From assembly GCA_030538605.1 (NCBI GenBank), contig JAUNTQ010000006.1, forward strand, positions 20,689-84,688: a stretch of DNA of 64,000 nucleotides, written 5' to 3'. The notes under the pieces are model-generated. The model was given only the letters and a program-made list of their open reading frames with translations. It did not search any database and was not told the origin of the DNA. A program made the position numbers and the translations under genes. Positions 57,842-64,000 of this stretch are shown in pieces. Positions within the stretch are counted from its first letter, which is position 1. The number at the start of each line of letters is the position of its first letter. The stretch comes from Pseudomonadota bacterium. Its GTDB lineage: Bacteria; Pseudomonadota; Gammaproteobacteria; Burkholderiales; Burkholderiaceae_C.

Positions 57842-58872
57842 TGCACCGCGCCCGGCCATTGGCGCGCGTGGGCACATCGGCCAGCGCCCGCGCCTGGCGC
57901 CGTGCCGGTCTGTGGGCCGCCGCGCTGGGGCTGGGCGCAGGCGTGCTGTGGTGGTGGCTCGCGCCCGCACCGGCGGCCCCCGGCGTGGTGGCCGCGCCGC
58001 GCGTCGAAGGCGCGCCGCCCACCGCGTGGTTTGCGCCCCATGTGGGCACCCCCACGCCGCTGACCCCCACCGAAGCCGCTCGCATGGCGCTGCTGCAAAC
58101 GCCCCGGCTGGCGCTGCGGCTGGAAGACGTGATCGGCGACGAGCTGGGCACGGGCAGCTTTCGCGACGACCCCGAAGGCTTTAAACAGCGCCTGGCCGCG
58201 CGCCTGCGCAGCGCCTTCCCAGCCGAGCAGGCCGAAGCGGCCATCGCGCTGATGCACCGCTACGTGGATTACCGCATGGCGCTCGATGCGCTGCACCTGT
58301 CCAGCGCGCAAGACCCCGCCTCACTGCGCCAGGCACACGAAGCGCGCAGAAAAGTGCGCGAAGCGTTTTTCGACGACGCCGAATACAACGCACTGTTTGC
58401 CGCGCAAGACCGGCTGGACGACTACACGCTGGCGCGGCTCGACATCGAGGCCGACACGCAACTGAACGCCAAGGAGCGCGAACAGGCCGTGGAACAAGCC
58501 GCCGCCGCCATGCTCACCCCCGAAGAGCGCGCGCAGCGCGACGGCTGGCAGCAGCACCTGGCCTTGCAGCAGCAAACCGCCCAGCTAGACGCCAAAGGTG
58601 CCAGCGACGCCGAGCGCTACACCGCGCGCGAAGCCCGCTTTGGCGCGCCCGCTGCGCAGCGCCTGGCCGAGCTGGACCAGACCGAACGCCAATGGGACGC
58701 GCGCCTGGGCCAATACGTCCAGGCCCAGGCCGAGCTACAAGCCAGCACACTGCCCCCCGCCCAGCAGCAGGCCCAGCTACGCGCGCTGCGCCAACAATTG
58801 TTCAACGCGCAGGAGCAGCTTCGGCTGGACGGCGCGCTGGCCTTGCGCCAGGCACAGGGCACACCGCGCTGA
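57841..58872 (+). CDS. Lipase-specific foldase (Lif/LipB)
   Basis: 343-residue inner-membrane-anchored steric chaperone needed to fold the lipase in the periplasm. One anchor helix (about 22-45), a Pro/Ala linker, then the extended helical domain. The Lif motif RxxFFDDAEYNALF (about 178-190) is visible in KVREAFFDDAEYNALFA. The start ATG overlaps the lipase TGA, so the pair is translated together. Low-complexity Gln/Ala-rich C-terminus. Confidence 0.92.
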   Translation: MHRARPLARVGTSASARAWRRAGLWAAALGLGAGVLWWWLAPAPAAPGVVAAPRVEGAPPTAWFAPHVGTPTPLTPTEAARMALLQTPRLALRLEDVIGDELGTGSFRDDPEGFKQRLAARLRSAFPAEQAEAAIALMHRYVDYRMALDALHLSSAQDPASLRQAHEARRKVREAFFDDAEYNALFAAQDRLDDYTLARLDIEADTQLNAKEREQAVEQAAAAMLTPEERAQRDGWQQHLALQQQTAQLDAKGASDAERYTAREARFGAPAAQRLAELDQTERQWDARLGQYVQAQAELQASTLPPAQQQAQLRALRQQLFNAQEQLRLDGALALRQAQGTPR

Positions 58873-58994
58873 TGCTCGATGGATATCCGATGGCGCTTCG
58901 ATGCAGGCAGTCGGCACCTGCACGGCTGAATGCCAACCCCACCGACGTTTGCGCAAGTGGCAGTCGCCGCGAAAAACCGGGCTTGAAGGCTGCA

Positions 58995-59096
58995 TAAATA
59001 ATAGCTGTTTGCGCATGTTTTTAATTGTTTTCAGGCACATTAATGTATAAAACATAGTAAAAACATGCGAAAACAGCTATTATTTTATTTTATGAC
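58995..59096. repeat. AT-rich palindromic repeat AGCTGCTTGCG family, copy 6
   Basis: AATAATAGCTGTTTGCGCATG (from 58997) faces CATGCGAAAACAGCTATTATT with one mismatch; the inner part has ATTAATGTATAA. The outermost arms extend further here than in other copies. Confidence 0.85.
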
Positions 59097-59173
59097 TTGC
59101 GCAATGCAGCCAGACTTGACCCGCTTTGCACCTTGCGATGCAAGTGGAGAAGTCCTCTTTGCATAAGTCGTGC
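59092..59173 (-). repeat. 80-bp dispersed repeat (CACGACTTGCGCAA family), copy A
   Basis: The minus strand reads CACGACTTATGCAAAGAGGAC and ends GCATTGCGCAAGTCAT, aligning end to end with 61348-61429 (about 80 percent by eye) and with 17464-17543. The conceptual peptide HDLCKEDFST is likewise conserved. Confidence 0.75.
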
Positions 59174-59236
59174 AGGTGAACATCTCGCCAAGTCCCACGT
59201 GCATCAGCCAGCCATGCCCCACACGTACGGCCACGT

Positions 59237-59722
59237 TCACGACACGATGTACGCCGCCGCCCCGGTGGCCAGCAGCGTGCCGTCGGCACCGTGGCAGGCC
59301 ATGCGCGCATTGGCCACGCGCGAGCCAAGGCGCAGCACTTCGGCGCTGAACATGAAATGGGGGCCAATGCCGGGGCGCAGATAGTCCACCCGCAGGTCGA
59401 TGGTGCCCAGCTTGTCGAAGCGGCGCAGGCGCTCGGCGGGCGGCTCGTGCATGTGGCGCGCGCCAATGGCGGCCATCACCGCCAGCCCGGCTGCGGCATC
59501 GAGTGCGGCGCTGATGACCCCGCCATGAATGCGCCGGTGGCCAAAGTGGCCGATCAGCTCCTCGCGCATGTCGATGCGGCACTGCACCCCGTCAGGCCGC
59601 ACATCGCTCACGCGCAGACCGATGTGGCGGTTGAACACGATGTGCTCGTCGAACAAGAGGCGCAGCGCGTCGATGAATTCGGGCTCGAAGGCCAGGGGTG
59701 ATGCGTTTGCAGGGGCGGTCAT
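59237..59722 (-). CDS. PaaI-like hotdog thioesterase (YigI family)
   Basis: 161 residues. Hotdog domain with HFGHRRIHGGVISAALDAAAGLAVMAAI (about 57-84), the catalytic region (HGG) of PaaI/YigI thioesterases, then GTIDLRVDYLRPGIG and a FMFSAEVLRLGSRVANARM core. It likely hydrolyses aryl- or fatty acyl-CoA. Start ATG 59722. 23 bp after the stop of the GNAT gene on the same strand. Confidence 0.88.
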   Translation of the reverse strand: MTAPANASPLAFEPEFIDALRLLFDEHIVFNRHIGLRVSDVRPDGVQCRIDMREELIGHFGHRRIHGGVISAALDAAAGLAVMAAIGARHMHEPPAERLRRFDKLGTIDLRVDYLRPGIGPHFMFSAEVLRLGSRVANARMACHGADGTLLATGAAAYIVS

Positions 59723-59745
59723 AAGAAGAGGTGTGGGGATGTGGC

Positions 59746-60267
59746 TCAGCCATCCACGGGTGTCGTCGGCGTATCCAGCACACGCTGGTAAAACGCCACG
59801 TCCAGCCAGCGGCCAAACTTGAAGCCTGCCTGCCGCACGGTGCCTGCGTGGGTGAAGCCAAGCGCCGTGTGCAGCGCGATGCTGGCGGCGTTGTCGGCGT
59901 CGATGGCACCGACCATCATGTGCTTGCCCTGCGCGCGGGCGGCCTCGATCAGCGCCTGCATCAGCGCGCGCGCCAGGCCCTTGCCACGGTGCGCCTGGTG
60001 GACGTAGACCGAGTGCTCGACGCTGTATTTGTAGGCGGCAAACGCGCGCCACGTGCCGTAGCTGGCAAAGCCCATGAGCGTGCCTCGCCCATCCACCGCG
60101 CCAATCACCGGAAAGCCGCCGGCGGCCTTGGCGTCGAACCATGTGCGCATGCTGTCCAGAGGGCGCGGCGCGTAGTCGTACAGCGCGGTGGAGCTGACGA
60201 TGGCCTCGTTCAGAATGCCCAGGATGGCCGCAGCGTGCGCGTCGTGGGTGCAGGCGATGAGCTGCAT
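59746..60267 (-). CDS. GNAT N-acetyltransferase, phosphinothricin-acetyltransferase-like
   Basis: 173 residues. GNAT fold with SVYVHQAHRGKGLARALMQALI (about 86-107), the acetyl-CoA pyrophosphate loop (Q/R-x-x-G-x-G/A), and HTALGFTHAGTVRQAGFKFGRWLDV, the C-terminal pattern of the Pat/Bar group. The N-terminal LNEAIVSSTALYDYAPRPLD also matches. The real substrate may be an L-amino acid analogue such as methionine sulfone. Likely cotranscribed with the thioesterase at 59237. Confidence 0.9.
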   Translation of the reverse strand: MQLIACTHDAHAAAILGILNEAIVSSTALYDYAPRPLDSMRTWFDAKAAGGFPVIGAVDGRGTLMGFASYGTWRAFAAYKYSVEHSVYVHQAHRGKGLARALMQALIEAARAQGKHMMVGAIDADNAASIALHTALGFTHAGTVRQAGFKFGRWLDVAFYQRVLDTPTTPVDG

Positions 60268-60284
60268 GGCGGGTTGTTTGCTAT

Positions 60285-60335
60285 TTTAAATGTAGCTGCT
60301 TGCACTTTCCATGCTTGTGCAAACAGCTTGTTTTC
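60285..60335. repeat. Short AGCTGCTTGCG-family repeat, copy 7
   Basis: A shortened copy: GTAGCTGCTTGCA (60292-60304) faces TGCAAACAGCT (60318-60328) with only 13 bp between, so the AT-rich centre of the other copies is lost. Confidence 0.6.
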
Positions 60336-60342
60336 ATCACGG

Positions 60343-60455
60343 CTTGCTGAAATCCGGCTTGCGCTTTTGGCGAAAGTCGCTGCGCGCCGCTGTGCGGCCT
60401 CGCCGCTGTCGCGGCGGCGGATTTCAGCACTTGCTGAAATCCGGCTTGCGCTTTT
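60343..60455. repeat. 26-bp direct repeat at the 3' end of the hydratase gene
   Basis: CTTGCTGAAATCCGGCTTGCG plus CTTTT at 60343-60368 recurs exactly at 60430-60455, 87 bp away. The second copy encodes the C-terminal EKRKPDFSK of the enoyl-CoA hydratase; the first lies beyond its stop. The 61-bp spacer is GC-rich with CGCCGCTGTGCGGCC/GCCGCTGTCGCGGCGGC hairpins, suggesting an insertion-type duplication. Confidence 0.85.
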
Positions 60456-61188
60456 CCATGAACGCCGTCATGGCTTCGCGGGCGGCTGGCTCGCTCAGCA
60501 TGCGGCCAAAGTGCGCGCCTTCTTCGGCCATGCGCGCCAGCACGGCTTGTTGCTGGTGGCCTTTCATGAGCTGTTTGGTGGCCACCAGGCTGCTCAGGGG
60601 TTTGGCGGCAAGTTTTCTGGCTTGTGCCGCGGCATAGGCGTTGGCCTCGGTGGGGGGCAGCACGCGGTTGACCAGGCCCACCTCCAGCGCGGCTTCGGCC
60701 ATGAAAGGCTCGCCCAGCAACAGCGCTTCGGCGGCGCGGTGGTAGCCCAGCATCTGCGGCACCAGCAGGCTGCTGGCCGCTTCGGGCACCAGACCCAGGT
60801 TGACGAAAGGCATGGAGAAGGCGGCGTTGTCGCCCGCATACACCAGATCGCAGTGAAACAGCAGCGTGGTGCCAATGCCCACCGCCGGGCCGCACACGGC
60901 GGCCACGATGGGCTTGGGGAAGGTGGCCATGCCGCGCAAGAAGCGGAACACGGGCGAGTCTTGCGTGGAGGGCTTGTTCTTGAGGAAATCCTCGATGTCG
61001 TTGCCCGCGCTGAACACGGTTTCATGCCCCTGGATGACGAGCACGCGCGTGGCTGCGTCATCCGCCGCTTGTTCAAGCGCTGTGGCCAGCGCGTCGTACA
61101 TGGCGACGTTGATGGAGTTCTTGCGCTCTGCGCGGTTGAAGGTGAGCGTGAGAACGCCTGCGTCTTGGTGGGTGAGGATGTCGGACAT
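60424..61188 (-). CDS. Enoyl-CoA hydratase/isomerase family protein
   Basis: 254-residue crotonase-fold enzyme. FNRAERKNSINVAMYDALATAL, the oxyanion-hole FSAGNDIEDF (about 59-68), and VCGPAVGIGTTLLFHCDLVYAG (about 98-119) are typical; MPFVNLGLVPEAASS carries a Glu usable as the active-site base. The C-terminus reads EKRKPDFSKC. It could be a hydratase or a delta3-delta2-isomerase of beta-oxidation. Its 3' end is partly duplicated downstream. Confidence 0.92.
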   Translation of the reverse strand: MSDILTHQDAGVLTLTFNRAERKNSINVAMYDALATALEQAADDAATRVLVIQGHETVFSAGNDIEDFLKNKPSTQDSPVFRFLRGMATFPKPIVAAVCGPAVGIGTTLLFHCDLVYAGDNAAFSMPFVNLGLVPEAASSLLVPQMLGYHRAAEALLLGEPFMAEAALEVGLVNRVLPPTEANAYAAAQARKLAAKPLSSLVATKQLMKGHQQQAVLARMAEEGAHFGRMLSEPAAREAMTAFMEKRKPDFSKC

Positions 61189-61227
61189 GGTGTTCGCTTG
61201 AAGTATGTGAGAGGGCTTTTAAACAGC

Positions 61228-61333
61228 CGAACGCGAAGGGCGCGAAGATGGCGCGAAGGACGCAAAAGAATCCAGGAATTTCATCCAGATTTCTTTCGCG
61301 CCTTTTGCGAAACCTTTGCGCCCTTTGCGTTCG
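61228..61333. repeat. 106-bp palindromic repeat (GAACGCAAAGGGCGC family), copy 2
   Basis: Ends CGAACGCGAAGGGCGCGAAG (61228-61247) and CTTTGCGCCCTTTGCGTTCG are near-exact inverted repeats. The reverse complement aligns with the 23330-23426 copy inside nap. It lies between the hydratase gene and the 80-bp repeat. Confidence 0.8.
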
Positions 61334-61347
61334 CTTTTTATCTTTTT

Positions 61348-61429
61348 CACGACTTGCGCAAAAAGGACTTGTCCACGGGCATCACAAGGCGCGGCGCGGG
61401 CCAAGTCTGGCTGAATGGCGTAAGTCCTG
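61348..61429 (+). repeat. 80-bp dispersed repeat (CACGACTTGCGCAA family), copy B
   Basis: Starts CACGACTTGCGCAAAAAGGA, ends GAATGGCGTAAGTCCTG; aligns with 59092-59173 and 17464-17543. It stops 4 bp short of the stop codon of the double-hotdog thioesterase gene. Confidence 0.75.
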
Positions 61430-61433
61430 TTTT

Positions 61434-62294
61434 TCATTCTTTGTAGTACACGATCTGGTGCGTGGTGGCCAAAAGCCGCCCGGCTTCGTTCCACAGCTCG
61501 GCGCTCTGGTCGAAGTAGCCGTTGAAAAACGATTGCGCGCGCGCCTGGCCCAGCAGGTGGCCGCAGCCGGTGGCGGCCAGCTCGGCGGCGCTGGCGTGAA
61601 AGTACACCGTCATCGACACGGTGCCGATGGGTGTCATCACGGCGCGGCGTCGCCAGATGCGGGGAAAGAAGGCGTCGGCCAGCGCGGTGAGGCTGAGGAA
61701 ATCGAGCGCGCGCGGCGGCTCGTCGCGCAGCCACAGTTGGGTAAGGCTGTCGGCCTCTGCGCCACTCCATTCGTGCGGAATGGGGCCGCTGACAGGGCGC
61801 ATGTCGTAGCGCTCGACCCAGGCCACGCGCTTGGCAAAGGGCGCGCGCGCCACGTCTTGCGGCGCAGGCACGGCGGGCATGGCCGCGTCGGTGGCGCTCC
61901 AGGTGTCGCGGCGCAGCGCGGTGACGCAGGTGGCCGTGAGCATGACGGCATCGGCGGCACCCTCGCCCGCCTGCCACACGGTGATGGCCCAGTGCTGGGT
62001 GCTGCGGTTGGTGCGCATGGGCTGGGCCTGCACGCGAAAGGGCGCGTCTTGCAGGGCGGCAGCAAAGTTGACGGTGAGCGCCACCGGCTCGCCCAGCCGG
62101 TCAGGGTGCTGCCACACCGCCGCCAGCGCCTGCGCGGCGGTGACGCCGCCAAAGGGGCCGACCATGTTGGCGTAGGCAGGGTGCGGGCGGCCCTCGAACA
62201 GCGCGGCCTGGCCCTTGGCCTGCGCGGCGGGCAAGGCGGTGAGCGCGGTGGCTTCGTCCAGCGGATGGGCGCAGGTGTGCGGAGCGTGGGTCAT
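61434..62294 (-). CDS. Thioesterase family protein, TesB-like double hotdog
   Basis: 286 residues with two hotdog halves: PHPAYANMVGPFGGVTAAQALAAV (about 37-60) in the first and the second around GTVSMTVYFHASAAELAATGCGHLLGQARAQSFFNGYFDQSAELWNEAGRLLATTHQ (about 222-278). The C-terminal DQSAELWNEAGRLLA matches TesB-like acyl-CoA thioesterases (DQxxxLWxxxGxLLA). Likely acts on acyl-CoA. A copy of the 80-bp repeat lies 4 bp beyond the stop. Confidence 0.9.
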   Translation of the reverse strand: MTHAPHTCAHPLDEATALTALPAAQAKGQAALFEGRPHPAYANMVGPFGGVTAAQALAAVWQHPDRLGEPVALTVNFAAALQDAPFRVQAQPMRTNRSTQHWAITVWQAGEGAADAVMLTATCVTALRRDTWSATDAAMPAVPAPQDVARAPFAKRVAWVERYDMRPVSGPIPHEWSGAEADSLTQLWLRDEPPRALDFLSLTALADAFFPRIWRRRAVMTPIGTVSMTVYFHASAAELAATGCGHLLGQARAQSFFNGYFDQSAELWNEAGRLLATTHQIVYYKE

Positions 62295-62330
62295 GGTGCG
62301 GCGGCGGGCGGCGGTGTGCAGGTGTACACG

Positions 62331-63329
62331 TTAATGGGCTGGCGCGGCAGTGGCTGTCGCCTGGCGGACGGCAGGCAACTGCACATGGGGCGTGGCGCTG
62401 ACAGGCTGCACAGGCGCTGCGACGCGCACATCGCCGCCGTGGCCCACGGCCTGCGGCCAGTCGGCCAGGGTGCGGGCCAGCAGCGGCCACACATCGGGCT
62501 GAAAGCGCGGCTTGAACAGCCCGAAGTGCCCGACGCGCGCCGCGCCCACCTGGGCGGCGGCCAGCCGCTCGATACGGCGCGGCGCGTGGGGGTAAAAACC
62601 CATCAGGCTGTGTGTGCCTTGCAGGGTCATCATTTCGTCGTCGTCCACCGACAGCGCGTAGATGGGAAAGCGCACCTGCTCGTAGCGCGCGCGCACCGCC
62701 GCGCCCTCCGCGCCGACCATGTAGTGGGGGTGCTGGCACCACTTGCGCCATTGCAGGATGACGCCGCGCGGCAAGTCGCCCACCATGCGCAGCCGCTGGC
62801 CGGGAAAGTAGCCCACCAGCGGTGTGAGCAGCGGCACGGCCAGCCCCCAGAAGATGGGCAGCTTGCGCCGCAGCGCAGGCGCGTTTTCACCCCGGTAGCC
62901 GCTGCCCGATGCCACGCTCACAAGGCCGTCGACCGCCGACTTGTCCGTCAGCAGGCCGGGCAGTTGCGCGCCCAGGCTGTGGCCCAGCAACAGCAGCGGG
63001 CCATCGGCTTGCGCGGCGCGGGCGCTGTCGATGGCGGCCTGGTAGTGCGTCGCCCAGTCCACCAGATCGGCCCGGCAGTGGCGCAGCGAGCGGCCTGCGG
63101 GCCACGACTCGCCCATGCCCAGGTAGTCGAACGTGGTGACGCGCCAGCCCTGCTGCGCCAGCCAGGCGGCAAAGGGCGCGTAAAACCGCTGCGGCACGCC
63201 CATTGCGCCGCCAATGACCACCGCGCCACGCACCTTGGTGCTTGCGTCGGCTGGCGCAAATTCGCGCAGCGTGATGTGTTCGCCCGCAGGCAGCGGCAGG
63301 CGGCGCGGGGTGCCTTGGGCTGTGGGCAT
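62331..63329 (-). CDS. Alpha/beta hydrolase of the serine-hydrolase type
   Basis: 332 residues. GHSLGAQLPGLL gives nucleophile Ser118; VVIGGAMGVPQRFYAPFAAWLAQQG supplies the oxyanion-hole region and DYLGMGES the following strand. The acid is probably in SVDDDEMMT and His in GHFGLFKP (about 280-287). The DUF-type (YheT-like/serine aminopeptidase S33) fold is not clearly assigned. Ala/Val/Pro-rich tail of about 30 residues. 36 bp upstream of the thioesterase gene on the same strand. Confidence 0.88.
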   Translation of the reverse strand: MPTAQGTPRRLPLPAGEHITLREFAPADASTKVRGAVVIGGAMGVPQRFYAPFAAWLAQQGWRVTTFDYLGMGESWPAGRSLRHCRADLVDWATHYQAAIDSARAAQADGPLLLLGHSLGAQLPGLLTDKSAVDGLVSVASGSGYRGENAPALRRKLPIFWGLAVPLLTPLVGYFPGQRLRMVGDLPRGVILQWRKWCQHPHYMVGAEGAAVRARYEQVRFPIYALSVDDDEMMTLQGTHSLMGFYPHAPRRIERLAAAQVGAARVGHFGLFKPRFQPDVWPLLARTLADWPQAVGHGGDVRVAAPVQPVSATPHVQLPAVRQATATAAPAH

Positions 63330-63335
63330 GGTGGC

Positions 63336-64000
63336 TTACACCCGCTCGAAGATGCCCGCCGCGCCCTGCCCCATGCCCACGCACATGGTGACCATGCCGT
63401 ACTTGAGCTTGTGGCGGCGCAGCGCATGCACCACGGTGGCCGCGCGAATGGCACCCGTCGCACCCAGCGGGTGGCCGAGCGCAATCGCACCACCCATCGG
63501 GTTGACCTTGGCCTTGTCCAGCCCCAATGTATTGATGACGGCGAGCGACTGCGCGGCGAAAGCTTCGTTCAGCTCGAACCAGTCGATTTGCTCTTGCGCC
63601 AGGCCCGCGTTTTTCAGCGCAGCGGGAATGGCCTCGATGGGGCCAATGCCCATGATGTGCGGCGGCACGCCGCGTGACGCATAGCCGACGAAGCGCGCCA
63701 GCGGCGTGAGGCCGTATTTCTTGACCGCCGCCTCGCTGGCCAGAATCAGCGCGCCCGCGCCGTCGCTGGTCTGGCTGCTGTTGCCCGCCGTGACGCTGCC
63801 GCGCGCGGCAAACACGGTGCGCAGCCTGGCCAGCCCTTCGAGCGAGGTGTCGGGGCGCGGGCCTTCGTCGATGTCGACGGTGCGCTGGGTTTGAGTGACT
63901 TCGGCGGTCTTGAGGTTGACTGATCGCTCGGTCACCGTGACGGGTGTGATCTCGTCCTTGAACTCGCCCGCCGCAATGGCTTTGATGGCGCGCTGGTGCG
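63336..64000 (-). CDS. Acetyl-CoA acyltransferase (thiolase), C-terminal part
   Basis: Partial: the start lies beyond the right edge. About 220 residues are visible. Thiolase signatures: NSSQTSDGAGALILASE, FELNEAFAAQSLAV (His/Asn motif region), NPMGGAIALGHPLGATGA (catalytic His), and CVGMGQGAAGIFERV with the second active-site cysteine near the C-terminus. The fatty-acid degradation FadA/FadI type is most likely. Six bp upstream of the alpha/beta hydrolase gene, so probably one operon with it, the thioesterase and, further on, the hydratase. Confidence 0.93.
   Translation of the reverse strand, partial: HQRAIKAIAAGEFKDEITPVTVTERSVNLKTAEVTQTQRTVDIDEGPRPDTSLEGLARLRTVFAARGSVTAGNSSQTSDGAGALILASEAAVKKYGLTPLARFVGYASRGVPPHIMGIGPIEAIPAALKNAGLAQEQIDWFELNEAFAAQSLAVINTLGLDKAKVNPMGGAIALGHPLGATGAIRAATVVHALRRHKLKYGMVTMCVGMGQGAAGIFERV

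Larger units (their letters stand above)
58873..59236. other. 364-bp gap filled with repeats
   Basis: After a short stretch without features (58873-58994) there is an AT-rich palindromic repeat (58995-59096), overlapping a copy of the 80-bp repeat (59092-59173), then about 60 bp before the end of the thioesterase gene. No gene is supported. It separates the convergent lipase operon and 59237 gene. Confidence 0.7.

Overview
The window is about 64 kb of GC-rich chromosomal DNA from a betaproteobacterium, most probably Burkholderiales, Comamonadaceae-like (Acidovorax/Ottowia/Diaphorobacter type). This rests on protein family character, gene order (crp-type regulator divergent from trxB; rpmBG; serS with a tRNA-Ser; ispH-fkpB; gltIJKL) and many short palindromic AT-rich elements between GC-rich genes. 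The genus call is inference; no 16S or other decisive marker is present. I see no prophage, transposase gene or CRISPR array.

Layout. 1-3 kb: a fused cytochrome c oxidase subunit I+III and a small membrane protein. 3-7 kb: queC behind a LysR gene that diverges from an azoreductase, a nitroreductase and a small unknown protein. 7-10 kb: nnrS, a remnant of a GGDEF gene, an MFS exporter. 10.5-14.2 kb: a class II (B12-dependent) ribonucleotide reductase carrying a 374-residue homing-endonuclease intein placed exactly before the catalytic cysteine. 14.5-20.3 kb: a small periplasmic protein, miaB, a dioxygenase-like lipoprotein, a Crp/Fnr regulator, trxB, rpmBG, tRNA-Ser(UGA). 20.4-26.4 kb: napDAGHBC, periplasmic nitrate reductase. 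26.4-29.6 kb: a LysR/hydrolase/cyclophilin-like/acetyltransferase block. 29.8-38.2 kb (minus strand): a cytochrome c maturation operon ccmABCDEFGHI ending in napF, invaded at two points by toxin-antitoxin genes. 38.2-41.2 kb: serS with tRNA-Ser(CGA), ispH, fkpB. 41.3-47.6 kb: a Phd/ParE pair, radC, an Smr protein, a MORN-repeat C13 (legumain-like) peptidase, a NYN-LOTUS protein, pyrC. 47.7-54.2 kb: a TRAP transporter and the glutamate/aspartate ABC transporter gltIJKL. 54.3-64 kb: an Atm1-type ABC exporter, thioesterases, a lipase with its foldase, a GNAT acetyltransferase, enoyl-CoA hydratase, another hydrolase and the end of a thiolase.

How it fits together. Fused terminal oxidase, NnrS, Nap and the Ccm system that makes Nap's c-type hemes describe an organism that respires oxygen and nitrate. 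NapF, a Nap maturation protein, is the last gene of the ccm operon rather than of the nap operon. The B12-dependent reductase works with or without oxygen and fits that lifestyle. TRAP and Glt systems import organic and amino acids; the 3' end handles lipids and acyl-CoA.

Most notable: the NrdJ intein whose +1 residue is the radical cysteine and which ends Gly-Gln instead of His-Asn; the secreted MORN-C13 peptidase whose start codon lies inside a dispersed repeat; toxin-antitoxin genes embedded in ccm; and at least four families of short dispersed palindromic repeats sitting at operon and gene ends, with copies that alter start or stop codons.
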